A stretch of DNA of 64,000 bases, taken from contig NC_017955.1 in NCBI RefSeq assembly GCF_000306785.1, positions 1,240,001-1,304,000 on the forward strand. Direction: 5' to 3'. Of this stretch, positions 18,147 to 27,085 are shown in pieces. The notes below the pieces were generated by a model. That model worked only from the letters and a program-made list of their open reading frames with translations, did not search any database and was not told the origin of the DNA. The translations under genes and the position numbers were made by a program. Every line of letters begins with the position of its first letter. Position 1 is the first letter of the stretch. This DNA comes from Modestobacter italicus (GTDB lineage: Bacteria; Actinomycetota; Actinomycetes; Mycobacteriales; Geodermatophilaceae).

Positions 18147-18480
18147 CGCGACACCCTGGCGGATCCGGCGCCGGTGCCGCCGCCGTCGTCCACAGGGGCG
18201 TCGAGTGGCAGCTGGGCGTGGTCGAGAGGACCCGGCGACCACGCTGAGCTGCCACTCGACGGCGCGCAGACGGCGGCCGCCCTGGGCGCGGGGGTGGACG
18301 CCGCGGATGCACAGCCCGCGCCCAGCTGTTGCTCAGCCGACTGCGCAGGGTCACCGACCCGCGAGGACGGGTCGGCGTTCACCAGGTGTTCGGACGCCGG
18401 CCGTCCTCGGGGCCGCCTCGGGGGGTTGAGATCTGCTCGGGCCGACGGCGAGGGTCGTCGTCCGGGCCCGTGGGGGAACC
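18147..18480. other. 334-bp intergenic region rich in inverted repeats
   Basis: No gene is seen. The region holds palindrome A copy 2 (18199-18261) and a second perfect 11-bp inverted repeat, CTGGGCGCGGG at 18282-18292 with its complement at 18315-18325. It must also contain the divergent promoters of the DUF559 gene and of glpQ; I see no convincing -35/-10 pair. Confidence 0.6.
18199..18261. repeat. palindrome family A, copy 2
   Basis: 26-bp arms, 18199-18224 and 18236-18261, with two mismatches and an 11-nt loop. The central 18 bp of each arm match copy 1 at 17230-17280 (GTGGCAGCT-GCGTGGT core). Here it is upstream of the DUF559 gene, not at a gene end, so a pure terminator role does not explain it. 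Confidence 0.75.
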
Positions 18481-19629
18481 GTGCACACCGTCCTCCGGCC
18501 GCGCGCGGCCGCCACCGTCCTGGTCCTGCTGCTGTCGCTGCTCGTGCCGGGGTCGCTGGTCGCGACCGCCTCGGCGTCCACCGGGTCCGGTGGGCAGGAC
18601 GAGGAGCGGCTGCTGGTGATCGGCCACCGGGGGGCCTCCGGCTACCGCCCCGAGCACACCCTTGCCTCCTACGCGCTGGCCGCGCGGATGGGCGCGGACT
18701 ACATCGAGTGCGACGTGGTGAGCACCTCCGACGGCGAGCTGGTGTGCCGGCACGAGAACGAGATCTCCGGGACGACCGACGTCGCCGACCACCCGGAGTT
18801 CGCCGACCGGCGGACCACCAAGACCGTGGACGGCGTCGAGCTGACCGGCTGGTTCACCGAGGACTTCACGCTCGCCGAGCTGGAGACGCTGCGCGCGGTC
18901 GAGCGGCTGCCCGAGATCAGGCAGGAGAACACCCTCTACGACGGGTTGTTCAAGGTCCCCACGGTCGACGAGTACCTGGAGCTCCGGGCGCAGCTCAGCG
19001 AGGAGCTGGACCGGGAGGTCGGGGCCTACATCGAGACCAAGCACCCCACCTACTTCGCCTCCGTGGGCCTGCCGCTCGAGGGGGCGCTGCTGACCGACCT
19101 GCGGGAGGCCGGCCTGACCCGCCGCGGCGACCCGGTGTTCCTGCAGTCGTTCGAGACGACGAACCTGCGGGTGCTGGACGCCGCCGGGGTCCAGCTGCCG
19201 CTGGTCCAGCTGCTCGGCGCCACCGGTGCGCCGGCCGACCTGGTCGCCGCCGGTGATCCGCGCACCTACGCCGACCTGTCCACCGCGGCCGGGCTGGCCT
19301 GGGTGGCCGGCTACGCCGACGGCGTCGGCCCGGACAAGACCCAGGTGATCCCCACCGCCCCCGACGGGACGCTGGGGGAGCCGACGTCCTTCGTGCCGGA
19401 CGCGCACGCGGTCGGGCTGCTCGTGCACCCCTACACGTTCCGCAACGAGAACACCTTCCTCCCGCCGGCGCTGCAGCGCGGGACCGACCCGGCCGACTAC
19501 GGCGACGCGATCACCGAGCAGCTGCGCTTCTGGGAGGCCGGCGTCGACGGGCTGTTCACCGACAACCCGGACACCGGGGTGCTCACCCGCGACCTGTTCC
19601 TGACCGACGACGCGGACGTCGCCGCCTGA
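18481..19629 (+). CDS. glpQ: secreted glycerophosphodiester phosphodiesterase
   Basis: 382 residues from GTG 18481. A signal peptide is clear: positively charged start, hydrophobic core TVLVLLLSLLVPGSLVAT, cleavage near ASAST. The GDPD barrel begins with VIGHRGASGYRPEHTL (catalytic His-Arg-Gly-Ala pair near residues 43-46 and Glu in PEHT), then DYIECDVVSTSDGELVCRHE (metal ligands Glu and Asp, and the second catalytic His) and DGLFTDNPDTG at the end. It hydrolyses glycerophosphodiesters such as glycerophosphocholine to glycerol-3-phosphate and an alcohol, outside the cell membrane. The length suits the GlpQ (long) type with the large insertion. Convergent with a MarR gene. Confidence 0.92.
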   Translation: MHTVLRPRAAATVLVLLLSLLVPGSLVATASASTGSGGQDEERLLVIGHRGASGYRPEHTLASYALAARMGADYIECDVVSTSDGELVCRHENEISGTTDVADHPEFADRRTTKTVDGVELTGWFTEDFTLAELETLRAVERLPEIRQENTLYDGLFKVPTVDEYLELRAQLSEELDREVGAYIETKHPTYFASVGLPLEGALLTDLREAGLTRRGDPVFLQSFETTNLRVLDAAGVQLPLVQLLGATGAPADLVAAGDPRTYADLSTAAGLAWVAGYADGVGPDKTQVIPTAPDGTLGEPTSFVPDAHAVGLLVHPYTFRNENTFLPPALQRGTDPADYGDAITEQLRFWEAGVDGLFTDNPDTGVLTRDLFLTDDADVAA

Positions 19630-19665
19630 CCCAACCCGGCCCTCCGCCCCGGGGCGGGCGGGGGG

Positions 19666-20193
19666 TCAGCCGGCGTCGGCGAGGTGCTGCAGCAGGGTCT
19701 CGCCGATGTCCCGCATCGCCGTGACCTGCGCCGGGCTCAGCTGGTCGAACAGGTGGGTGCGGACGCTCTGCACGTGCACCGGCGCGGCCGCCTCGAGCGC
19801 GGCGAAGCCCTCGTCGGTGAGGACGGCGAGCTGGCCGCGGCCGTCCTCGGCGCAGACCTGGCGACGCACCCAGCCGCGTTCCTCCAGCCGGGACACCGCG
19901 TGCGAGAGCCGGCTGCGGGAGGACAGGCACCGGTCGGCGAGCTCGCTCATCCGCAGCGAGCGACCCTCGGTCTCCGACAGCTGGACCAGGATCTCGTAGT
20001 AGGCGTGCGAGATGCCGGTCTCCCGGGTCAGCTCGCGGTCCAGCCGGTCGTCCAGGAGCATCCAGCTGTACATGGCAGCGCGCCAGGCGCGCTGCTCCTC
20101 GGCGTCCAGCCACCGGGTCGGCCCGTCGTGCGCTCCCGACGAGGACCGCGGGGCGGCGCCACCCAGGGGTCCGGGACACGCGTCACTGCTCAT
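19666..20193 (-). CDS. MarR family transcriptional regulator
   Basis: 175 residues. The winged HTH lies at about 75-135 (LRMSELADRCLSSRSRLSHAVSRLEERGWV, wing DGRGQLAVLTDEG). This subgroup (WRAAMYSWMLLDDRLDREL at the N-terminus) is typical of actinobacterial MarR proteins paired with YceI genes. It is divergent from the YceI gene; two near-identical 13-bp repeats in the 90-bp gap are likely binding sites. Ligand unknown. Confidence 0.9.
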   Translation of the reverse strand: MSSDACPGPLGGAAPRSSSGAHDGPTRWLDAEEQRAWRAAMYSWMLLDDRLDRELTRETGISHAYYEILVQLSETEGRSLRMSELADRCLSSRSRLSHAVSRLEERGWVRRQVCAEDGRGQLAVLTDEGFAALEAAAPVHVQSVRTHLFDQLSPAQVTAMRDIGETLLQHLADAG

Positions 20194-20217
20194 GTCGGCG
20201 AGGGTACTAGCGGAATA

Positions 20218-20266
20218 CTCAAGCCTTCAACTACGCTACGGCCCAGCGAAGCAGTCAAACGCTCAA
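20218..20266. promoter_or_regulatory. direct repeats between marR-like and yceI-like genes
   Basis: Read on the minus strand, TTGAAGGCTTGAG (20230-20218) and TTGAGCGTTTGAC (20266-20254) share 9 of 13 positions and are 36 bp apart. They lie in an unusually AT-rich gap with TACTAG-like promoter sequence. They are candidate operators for the divergent MarR protein. Confidence 0.55.
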
Positions 20267-20283
20267 CCAGATGGAGGGTCACC

Positions 20284-20844
20284 ATGACCAGCACCACCAC
20301 CCAGATCCCCGGCTACGTCGTCGGCACGTGGGACATCGACGCCTCGCACTCGACCGTGGGCTTCTCGGTCCGGCACATGATGGTCAGCAAGGTCCGCGGC
20401 TACTTCCGCGAGTTCTCCGGCGAGATCGTCACCGCCGCCGACCCGGCGCAGTCGACCGTGCACGCCACCATCGACATGGACTCGATCGACACCCGGCAGG
20501 AGCAGCGGGACGCGCACATCAAGTCCGCTGACTTCTTCGACGTCGGCAACCACACCGTCATGGAGTTCCGCTCGACCGCCGTGCGCACCCACGGCGAGGA
20601 CTGGGTCGTCGAGGGCAACCTGACGATCAAGGGCATCACCAAGCCCGTCACCCTGGCCCTGGAGCTCAACGGCTTCGGTCCGGACGCCTACGGCGGCACG
20701 CGCGCCGGCTTCTCCGGCAAGACCGACATCTCCCGCAAGGAGTTCGGCGTGGACATCGACATGCCGATGGACGGCGGCGGCGTCGTCGTCGGCGACAAGA
20801 TCTCCGTCGAGCTCGAGATCGAGGCCGTGCTCCGCGCCGCCTAG
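20284..20844 (+). CDS. YceI family lipid-binding protein
   Basis: 186 residues from ATG 20284, with GGAGGGTC as ribosome-binding site. The YceI lipocalin-like signature is complete: GTWDIDASHSTVGFSVRHMM (13-32), SVRHMMVSKVRGYFREFSG, DMDSIDTRQEQRDAHIKSADFFD, then GNLTIKGITKPVTLALELNG and SRKEFGVDID. These small beta-barrels bind a polyisoprenoid or amphiphile. There is no signal peptide, unlike E. coli YceI, so this is the cytoplasmic actinobacterial form. Likely controlled by the divergent MarR gene. Confidence 0.93.
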   Translation: MTSTTTQIPGYVVGTWDIDASHSTVGFSVRHMMVSKVRGYFREFSGEIVTAADPAQSTVHATIDMDSIDTRQEQRDAHIKSADFFDVGNHTVMEFRSTAVRTHGEDWVVEGNLTIKGITKPVTLALELNGFGPDAYGGTRAGFSGKTDISRKEFGVDIDMPMDGGGVVVGDKISVELEIEAVLRAA

Positions 20845-20861
20845 TCACCCCCGCTCCGCCC

Positions 20862-20900
20862 CAGCAGAGCCCCCGCCCGATCAGGGCGGGGGCTCTGCTG
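20862..20900. terminator. 17-bp perfect hairpin after yceI-like gene
   Basis: Arms 20862-20878 and 20884-20900 (CAGCAGAGCCCCCGCCC and its complement) enclose GATCA. It sits between convergent genes, ending 2 bp before the stop of the GGDEF-EAL gene, and probably terminates both. Confidence 0.88.
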
Positions 20901-20902
20901 CG

Positions 20903-23017
20903 TCAGCGCGGGGGGAGCCGCTGGTGGCCGGTCTGCCGCCGGCCCTCGGCGAGCAGGGCGGCGAAGCGGTCGGCCGGCAGCGGTGGGGCGAGGTGGTGCC
21001 CCTGCCCGTACTCGCAGCCCACGGCGCGCACCCGGGCCAGCTGCTCCGGCGTCTCGATGCCCTCGGCGAGCACCCGCATGTCCAGGGCCCTCCCGAGCGC
21101 GGTGACCGCGGCGAGCACGGCGTCCGGCGTGGCCGAGCGCGCCGGCAGCGGCCCGGCCACCAGGGTGCGGTCGACCTTCAGCACGTCGGCCGGCAGCGAG
21201 GCCACCGACGACAGCGAGCTGTAGCCGCTGCCGAAGTCGTCGATCGCCAGCCGCACCCCCTGCGAGCGGAGCGCCGCGAACTGCTCCGCGGCGCGGTCGG
21301 AGTCCCGGGCGAGCGCGGTCTCGGTCAGCTCCAGCACCAGCCGCCGGGGCGGGACGCCGGTGCGCGCGACCGCCCCCAGGACGTCGTCGACGAGCGTGCC
21401 GGTCGACAGGTGCACCGCGCTGACGTTCACCGCGACGACCAGGTCCAGGCCCGCCTCGGCCCACGTCACCGCCTGGGTGAGCGTGGTCTCCAGCAGCCAC
21501 CGGGTGACCGGCACGATCAGCCCGTCCTCCTCGGCGATCGGGATGAAGTCCTCGGGCCCGACCAGCCCCCGCTGCGGGTGCTGCCACCGCAGCAGCGCCT
21601 CGCACCCCCGGACGTCGCCGGTGGCCAGGTGCACCACCGGCTGCCAGTGCACCACCAGCTGGTCCAGCGCGGCGGCGTCGCGCAACCGGCTGGTGATCTG
21701 CCACCGGTCCTGCAGCGTCGTGCGCAGGGCCGGGGTGAAGACCAGGTGCTGGTTGCGCCCCTTGGCCTTCGCCGCGTACATCGCCGCGTCGGCGTCGCGG
21801 AGCAGCTCGTCGGGGCGGGTGGGCGCGGGGTCGGAGGTGGCGATGCCGATGCTGACCGTCAGCGGCAGCCGGGTGCCGGCCACCTCGAACGGGTCGTCGA
21901 AGACCGACCGGAACCGGCGGGCCAGCGCCTCGCCGCCGGAGGCGTCGCAGTCCCGGGCGACGACGACGAACTCGTCCCCGCCGAGCCGGCCGACCACGTC
22001 GGTGGGCCGGGTGCGGTGCGACAGCCGGGCGGCGAGCTCGCGCAGCAGCAGGTCACCCGCGGCGTGCCCCAGGGAGTCGTTGACCTGCTTGAAGCCGTCG
22101 ACGTCCATGTAGAGCACGGTCACCCGGCCGCCCTCGTCGTCGGCCAGCGCGCCGGCGATCGCCTCGTCCAGGGCCGCGCGGTTGGGCAGGGCGGTGAGGT
22201 GGTCGTGCCGGGCCTGCCAGGCCGCCCGCTGCTCGGCGGTGACCCGGTCGGTGATGTCGGTGTGGGTGACCACGACGCGCGGCCCGTCGTCGACCGGGAA
22301 CACCTGCAGGTGCCACCAGGTCGTCTCCCGGGCCCGGTCGCCGGCCGGGGTGGCGGCGTAGTCCAGCGAGTACGACGGCGCCTGCCGGGCGAGCACCTGC
22401 TCCAGCCCCTCCACGGCGGCCCGGAAGTACGGGTCGCCGTTGGCGGCGGCGACCCGGCAGGCGTCGAGGTAGTTCGCGCCGGCCCGGCTGGCCACCGGCC
22501 GTCCGGCGGCCGCGGTGCCGGCCGCCCAGGCCGCGTTGGTGGTGAGGATGGTGCCGTCGCCGTCGAGGATGGCGGTGCGGGAGGGCAGCGCGTTGAGCAC
22601 CGCGCGGATCAGCGAGGACTCCGCGGCCCGCTCCTCGTCCAGGGTGCGCCGCTCGTGCACGTCGCGGAAGAAGACGACGAGGTCGTCGAGCACCGGGTAG
22701 CTGCGGACCTCGAACCACCGGTCGAGGAAGTCGTAGAAGAACTCCAGGTGCTGGGTCTCCCGGGTGGACCGCGCCGCCTCGAGCGACCGCTGCAGCGCGC
22801 TCCCCGGCAGGTCGGAGAACTCCGCCCAGATCACCCGGCCCACCAGTTCGGTCGCCGGCCGCTCGAGGAGCCGCTCGGCGGCGGCGTTGAGCCAGGTGAA
22901 CCGGTCGCCGGGGTCGAGGACGTAGACCGCCTCGCTGATCGAGCCAAGCGCGTCGGTCACCCGCGCGCGCCACGCCCCGTCGGCCACCCAGGGCGGCCGG
23001 TCGTCGGGCTGGGTCAT
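20903..23017 (-). CDS. PAS-GGDEF-EAL cyclic-di-GMP turnover protein
   Basis: 704 residues from ATG 23017. Two PAS-like sensor domains come first (about 15-130, VYVLDPGDRFTWLNAAAERLL, and 145-270, TAILDGDGTILTTNAAW, ending VVTHTDITDR). The GGDEF domain (about 275-435) keeps RLGGDEFVVV and an upstream RPTD five residues before it, the product-inhibition I-site. The EAL domain (about 450-700) keeps GCEALLRWQHP, ELTETAL, IDDFGSGYSS, LKVDRTLV and LAEGIET, so the phosphodiesterase metal and base positions look intact. No membrane helices, so it is cytosolic. Which activity dominates cannot be told from sequence. Divergent from the MauE-DsbA cluster. Confidence 0.93.
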   Translation of the reverse strand: MTQPDDRPPWVADGAWRARVTDALGSISEAVYVLDPGDRFTWLNAAAERLLERPATELVGRVIWAEFSDLPGSALQRSLEAARSTRETQHLEFFYDFLDRWFEVRSYPVLDDLVVFFRDVHERRTLDEERAAESSLIRAVLNALPSRTAILDGDGTILTTNAAWAAGTAAAGRPVASRAGANYLDACRVAAANGDPYFRAAVEGLEQVLARQAPSYSLDYAATPAGDRARETTWWHLQVFPVDDGPRVVVTHTDITDRVTAEQRAAWQARHDHLTALPNRAALDEAIAGALADDEGGRVTVLYMDVDGFKQVNDSLGHAAGDLLLRELAARLSHRTRPTDVVGRLGGDEFVVVARDCDASGGEALARRFRSVFDDPFEVAGTRLPLTVSIGIATSDPAPTRPDELLRDADAAMYAAKAKGRNQHLVFTPALRTTLQDRWQITSRLRDAAALDQLVVHWQPVVHLATGDVRGCEALLRWQHPQRGLVGPEDFIPIAEEDGLIVPVTRWLLETTLTQAVTWAEAGLDLVVAVNVSAVHLSTGTLVDDVLGAVARTGVPPRRLVLELTETALARDSDRAAEQFAALRSQGVRLAIDDFGSGYSSLSSVASLPADVLKVDRTLVAGPLPARSATPDAVLAAVTALGRALDMRVLAEGIETPEQLARVRAVGCEYGQGHHLAPPLPADRFAALLAEGRRQTGHQRLPPR

Positions 23018-23098
23018 CGGCCTCCACCCTCGGCAGTGCAGGAGCCCGGAACGGTACCGCCCGGCGACCGGGGCAGCGGGCGGACGACCACACCGGGG

Positions 23099-23134
23099 CA
23101 GTTCCCAGCCAGTTCCCAGGTCATGCCCGGGAAC
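23099..23134. promoter_or_regulatory. tandem 11-bp direct repeat upstream of MauE-DsbA cluster
   Basis: CAGTTCCCAG occurs at 23099-23108 and again at 23110-23119, exactly 11 bp apart, followed by the inverted half GGGAAC at 23129-23134. It lies in the 147-bp divergent gap, 31 bp before the MauE start. The 11-bp phasing resembles OmpR/PhoB-type response-regulator sites; the protein is unknown. Confidence 0.45.
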
Positions 23135-23164
23135 CGTGCCAGCCCGCCGGACGACTGTGTCGGC

Positions 23165-23641
23165 GTGAGCACCTCCCGGCCCTGGGCCGCGACCGCCGCG
23201 CGGCTGCTGCTCGGCGTGGTCCTCGTGGTCGCCGGGGCGCTGAAGATGCCCGACCCGGCCGCCGCCGAGCGCGCCGTCCGGGCCTACCGGCTGCTGCCCG
23301 AGGCGCTGGTCGGCCCGGTCGCCTTCGGTCTGCCGGTCGTGGAGATCGCCGTCGGGCTCGCCCTGCTGGTCGGGGTGCGCGTGCGGGCCGCCGCGCTGGC
23401 CTACGCGGCGCTGATGGCCGTCTTCCTCGCCGCGGTCGGCTCGGCCTGGGCGCGCGGGCTGCAGATCGACTGCGGCTGCTTCGGTGGCGGCGGGCAGGTG
23501 GCCGCCGGGCAGACGGCGTACCCCGGCGAGGTGGCCCGCGACGTCGGGCTGCTGTTCGTCTCGCTGGCGCTGGCCCGCTGGCCGGCGTCCCGGCTGGCCC
23601 TCGGTGGTCAGAGAGAAGAGGAGCTGGCCGGTGTCCGGTGA
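23165..23641 (+). CDS. MauE/DoxX-like membrane protein
   Basis: 158 residues from GTG 23165. Four hydrophobic segments are seen (LLLGVVLVVAGALKM, VGPVAFGLPVVEIAVGLALLVG, AALAYAALMAVFLAAVGSAW and DVGLLFVSLALARW). The loop IDCGCFGGGGQ holds the Cys-x-Cys pair typical of MauE-type proteins, which support disulfide formation or thiol relay at the membrane, much as DsbB/VKOR-like proteins do. Its last 11 bases overlap the GTG of the next gene, a thioredoxin-fold DsbA protein, so the two are likely a redox pair. The direct electron acceptor is not evident. Confidence 0.85.
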   Translation: MSTSRPWAATAARLLLGVVLVVAGALKMPDPAAAERAVRAYRLLPEALVGPVAFGLPVVEIAVGLALLVGVRVRAAALAYAALMAVFLAAVGSAWARGLQIDCGCFGGGGQVAAGQTAYPGEVARDVGLLFVSLALARWPASRLALGGQREEELAGVR

Positions 23642-24389
23642 GTCCAAGCGCGAGGCGGCCCGGCAGCGCATCGCCGCCAAGCGGGCCGCCGAGGCGGCTG
23701 CCGCGGCCGCTGCGGCGCGTCGTCGGCGCACCGTGGTCGGCTCGGTGGTCGCGGCGGTCGTGCTGGTCGCCGTCCTGGTGGCCGTGGTCGTCGTGCAGAC
23801 GCACCGGACGTCGACCTCGGCCGACGCGGCCGCACCGGCGAACACCAGCGGCAACGGCTACGTGTTCACCGTCGGCCAGGCCGACGCCCCGGTCACCGTG
23901 GACCTCTACGAGGACTTCCAGTGCCCGAACTGCAAGGCGCTCGAGGACTCCACCGGCAGCACGATCGACGACCTGGTGACCGCGGGCACCGCCCAGGTCC
24001 GCTACCACGGCATGGCGTTCCTGGACACCGACGCCAACGACGACTACTCGACCCGCGCGCTCAACGCCGCCGCGGTCGTCGCCGACACCGCCGGCACCGA
24101 TGCCTACCAGCGCTTCCACGACCTGCTCTTCGCCGACCAGCCGGCCGAGGGCGGCAGCGGGCTGACCGACGACCAGCTGGTCGGCTACGCCCAGCAGGCT
24201 GGCGCCACCGACGCGAGCGTCGCGGTCGACGTCCGCGACCTGGTCTACGGGGAGTGGGTGAAGGGCGCCGAGGACCAGGCCAGCAAGGACGGCGTCACCG
24301 GCACCCCGACGGTCCTGGTCGACGGCGAGAAGCTCACCGACCTCTCGCCGTCCGGCCTGACCGCCGCCGTCACCGCCGCGCAGCAGTAG
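23631..24389 (+). CDS. membrane-anchored DsbA-family thiol:disulfide protein
   Basis: 252 residues from GTG 23631. An Ala/Arg-rich cytoplasmic segment (1-34) is followed by one membrane helix (about 35-57), then an extracytoplasmic thioredoxin-fold domain with FQCPNCKALED, the redox CxxC being C98-P-N-C101, and the cis-Pro loop GVTGTPTVLVDG near 225. This is the layout of actinobacterial DsbA/NHL-type oxidoreductases that form disulfides in exported proteins. The overlap with the MauE-like gene and the Cys-x-Cys there suggest that MauE re-oxidises this protein; that is inference. Confidence 0.9.
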   Translation: MSGESKREAARQRIAAKRAAEAAAAAAAARRRRTVVGSVVAAVVLVAVLVAVVVVQTHRTSTSADAAAPANTSGNGYVFTVGQADAPVTVDLYEDFQCPNCKALEDSTGSTIDDLVTAGTAQVRYHGMAFLDTDANDDYSTRALNAAAVVADTAGTDAYQRFHDLLFADQPAEGGSGLTDDQLVGYAQQAGATDASVAVDVRDLVYGEWVKGAEDQASKDGVTGTPTVLVDGEKLTDLSPSGLTAAVTAAQQ

Positions 24390-24401
24390 GACACTGGCAG
24401 C

Positions 24402-24746
24402 ATGTCGACCTCCACCCTGGCCCGCGTGCAGACCCGCTTCCCGTCGGCGGCGGCCGTCGCCGTCGGGCTGGCCGCCGGCTTCGGCATCGCGCAGGGCACC
24501 GGGGTCCGGGCGCTGGGCGGCGTCGTCTTCGCCGCGGGCGGGCTCGCGGCCGGCTGGCTCTGGTACCACCGTCGCGGCGCGGCCGTGGCCGCCGGGCTGG
24601 GCGTGGCCTACGTCGCCGCGTTCGTGGGGGCGCACGTGCTGGCCCTCGGCGTCGGCTGGCCCGCCTGGCTCGCCGTCGGGGTGGTCACCGCGGCCGCCTC
24701 GGCGCTCGCCTGGGCGGTCGCCGACCGGCCGGCGTCCGTGGGTTGA
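24402..24746 (+). CDS. small hypothetical membrane protein
   Basis: 114 residues from ATG 24402, 12 bp after the DsbA gene and probably in its operon. Four hydrophobic stretches ([72 protein letters not shown]) imply a four-helix inner-membrane protein with a HRR loop on the positive side. I do not recognise a family with certainty. No cysteines are present, so a direct redox role in the cluster is unlikely. Confidence 0.75.
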   Translation: MSTSTLARVQTRFPSAAAVAVGLAAGFGIAQGTGVRALGGVVFAAGGLAAGWLWYHRRGAAVAAGLGVAYVAAFVGAHVLALGVGWPAWLAVGVVTAAASALAWAVADRPASVG

Positions 24747-24890
24747 GTGGGGGACCGGTCACAACCGGGCTGGGGACGGGCCGCCGTCCCGTACCCTGGG
24801 TGGGAAGGTCTCGGCCCGCGCGGTCGTTGACCCAGTGTCGCGCGCCGCAGCGCGCAGACCCCCACGCGATCTCCTGAGGTGCCTCTCCGC

Positions 24891-26780
24891 ATGCCCACCC
24901 GCAACGACCTGCGCAACGTGGCGATCATCGCCCACGTCGACCACGGCAAGACGACTCTCGTCGACGCCCTGCTCCGGCAGGCCGGTGCCCTGGGCCGCGC
25001 CAAGGGCGAGGGAACCGACAACGACTCCACGCAGGACCGGGTCATGGACTCCATGGACCTGGAGCGCGAGCGCGGGATCACCATCCTCGCCAAGAACACC
25101 GCGATCCACCTGCACGACGACGACGGCAACCCGGTCATCGTCAACATCGTCGACACCCCCGGCCACGCCGACTTCGGCGGCGAGGTGGAGCGCGCGCTGA
25201 GCATGGTCGACGGCGTCGTCCTGCTCGTCGACGCCTCCGAGGGCCCGCTGCCGCAGACCCGCTTCGTGCTGCGCAAGGCGCTGGCCAAGGGGATGCCGGT
25301 CATCCTCGCGGTCAACAAGACCGACCGGCACGACGCGCGCATCGAGGAGGTCGTCGACGAGACCTACGAGCTCTTCCTCGAGCTGCTCGAGGACGCCGGC
25401 CTGCCCGCGGAGACCCTCGAGTTCCCGATCGTCTACTGCAACGGCCGCACCGGCCAGGCGTCGCTGAACAAGCCGGAGAACGGCACCGTCCCGGACAGCC
25501 CGGACCTCGGCCCGCTGGTCAAGACGCTGCTGGACACCGTCCCGGCGCCGGAGTACGACGCCGAGGAGCCGCTGCGCGCGCAGGTCACCAACCTCGACGC
25601 CTCGCCGTTCCTCGGTCGCCTCGCGCTGCTGCGCATCCACTCCGGTGAGATGAAGCGCGGCCAGCAGGTCGCCTGGTGCAAGGCCGACGGCACGATCACC
25701 CGGACGAAGATCACCGAGCTGCTGGTCACCGAGGGCCTCACCCGCACCCCGGCCGACAGCGCCGGCCCCGGCGACCTGATCGCCATCGCCGGCATCGAGG
25801 ACATCATGATCGGCGACACCCTCGCCGACCCGAACGACCCGCGCCCGCTGCCGGCGATCACCGTCGACGAGCCGTCGATCTCGATCACCATCGGCATCAA
25901 CACCAGCCCGATCTCGGGCAAGTCGGGCAAGAAGCTCACCGCCCGGCTGATCAAGAACCGGCTCGACCAGGAGCTCGTCGGCAACGTCTCGGTGCGCATG
26001 CTGCCCACCGAGCGCCCCGACACCTGGGAGATGCAGGGCCGTGGCGAGCTGGCGCTGGCCATCCTCGTCGAGCAGCTCCGCCGCGAGGAGTTCGAGCTCA
26101 CCGTCGGCCGCCCGACGGTGGTCACCAAGGAGATCGACGGCAAGCTGCACGAGCCGGTCGAGCGGGTCACCATCGACACCCCGGGGGAGTACGTCGGCAC
26201 GCTGACCCAGGCGCTGGCCACCCGGCGCGGGCGGATCGAGAACCTGGTGCACCACGACACCGGCTGGGCGCGGATGGAGTACATCGTCCCGTCCCGCGGC
26301 CTGATCGGGTTCCGCACCGAGTTCCTCACCGAGACCCGCGGCACCGGCGTGCTGAACCACAACCTCGAGGGCTACGAGCCGTGGCTGGGTGACATGCGCG
26401 CCCGCCCGACCGGCTCGCTGGTGGCCGACCGCTCCGGCGTGGCGACCACGTACTCGATGTTCTCGCTGCAGGAGCGCGGCCAGATGATGGTCGAGCCGGG
26501 CACCGAGGTCTACGAGGGCATGATCGTCGGTGAGAACTCCCGTCCGGACGACATGGACGTGAACATCACCAAGGAGAAGAAGCTCACCAACATGCGCAAG
26601 TCCACCTCCGAGGAGCTGGAGCGGCTCATCCCGCCGCGGATCCTCAACCTGGAGCAGGCGCTGGAGTTCTGCGCCGAGGACGAGTGCGTCGAGGTCACCC
26701 CCGGCTTCGTCCGGGTGCGCAAGGTCGAGCTGGACCAGACCGTCCGCGGCCGGGCCAAGAACCGCAAGCCCAAGCCGTGA
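24891..26780 (+). CDS. typA: ribosome-associated GTPase TypA/BipA
   Basis: 629 residues from ATG 24891; TGAGGTG lies about 9 bp upstream (the GTG inside it, 24879, is in frame but less likely). G-domain motifs: [10 protein letters not shown] (G1, about 14-23), ERERGITI (G2), [13 protein letters not shown] (G3), NKTDR (G4). Domain II, the EF-G-like III and V domains ([45 protein letters not shown]) and the BipA-specific C-terminus follow; length is standard. TypA binds the 70S ribosome and helps large-subunit assembly and translation under stress and cold. A TACCCT hexamer at 24792-24797 could be the -10 element. Followed by a strong hairpin. Confidence 0.97.
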   Translation: MPTRNDLRNVAIIAHVDHGKTTLVDALLRQAGALGRAKGEGTDNDSTQDRVMDSMDLERERGITILAKNTAIHLHDDDGNPVIVNIVDTPGHADFGGEVERALSMVDGVVLLVDASEGPLPQTRFVLRKALAKGMPVILAVNKTDRHDARIEEVVDETYELFLELLEDAGLPAETLEFPIVYCNGRTGQASLNKPENGTVPDSPDLGPLVKTLLDTVPAPEYDAEEPLRAQVTNLDASPFLGRLALLRIHSGEMKRGQQVAWCKADGTITRTKITELLVTEGLTRTPADSAGPGDLIAIAGIEDIMIGDTLADPNDPRPLPAITVDEPSISITIGINTSPISGKSGKKLTARLIKNRLDQELVGNVSVRMLPTERPDTWEMQGRGELALAILVEQLRREEFELTVGRPTVVTKEIDGKLHEPVERVTIDTPGEYVGTLTQALATRRGRIENLVHHDTGWARMEYIVPSRGLIGFRTEFLTETRGTGVLNHNLEGYEPWLGDMRARPTGSLVADRSGVATTYSMFSLQERGQMMVEPGTEVYEGMIVGENSRPDDMDVNITKEKKLTNMRKSTSEELERLIPPRILNLEQALEFCAEDECVEVTPGFVRVRKVELDQTVRGRAKNRKPKP

Positions 26781-27085
26781 CGATCGACCGCTGACGGGAA
26801 CGCCGTCGTCCCCTCGGGGACGGCGGCGTTCGTCGTCTCCGGGGTGTCGGACGGCGGCGCGCGGGCCGGAGCTGCCGAGCCGGGTGGTGCTGCTGTGGCG
26901 AGAGTCGTCGGCTGATCACCTCCGGTGATGACAGGCCGGTCCTGTCGGACACCCGCTCCGGCGTCCCTCGTGGCGTGCCGGGGTGTCGCGGTGCCGGTCG
27001 TACCTTCCGGTCGCGAGAGGTGTGCGCGGCTCGGGGAGGCCGGACGCCACCTGGGGGATGAGTGCGAGAGGTGGTCGGACGGTCG
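26781..27085. other. 305-bp intergenic region after typA
   Basis: No gene is seen. The first 50 bp hold the typA terminator (26798-26831). The rest has only a short TCACC-TCC-GGTGA inverted repeat near 26920, a GGTGTCGGAC motif at 26843 echoed as TGTCGGACAC around 26943, and a possible -10 TACCTT at 27001. Confidence 0.55.
26798..26831 (+). terminator. typA terminator hairpin
   Basis: GAACGCCGTCGTCCCC (26798-26813) pairs with 26816-26831 with one T-G wobble; the loop is two bases, so the innermost pairs will open. It begins 18 bp after the typA stop codon. Confidence 0.85.
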
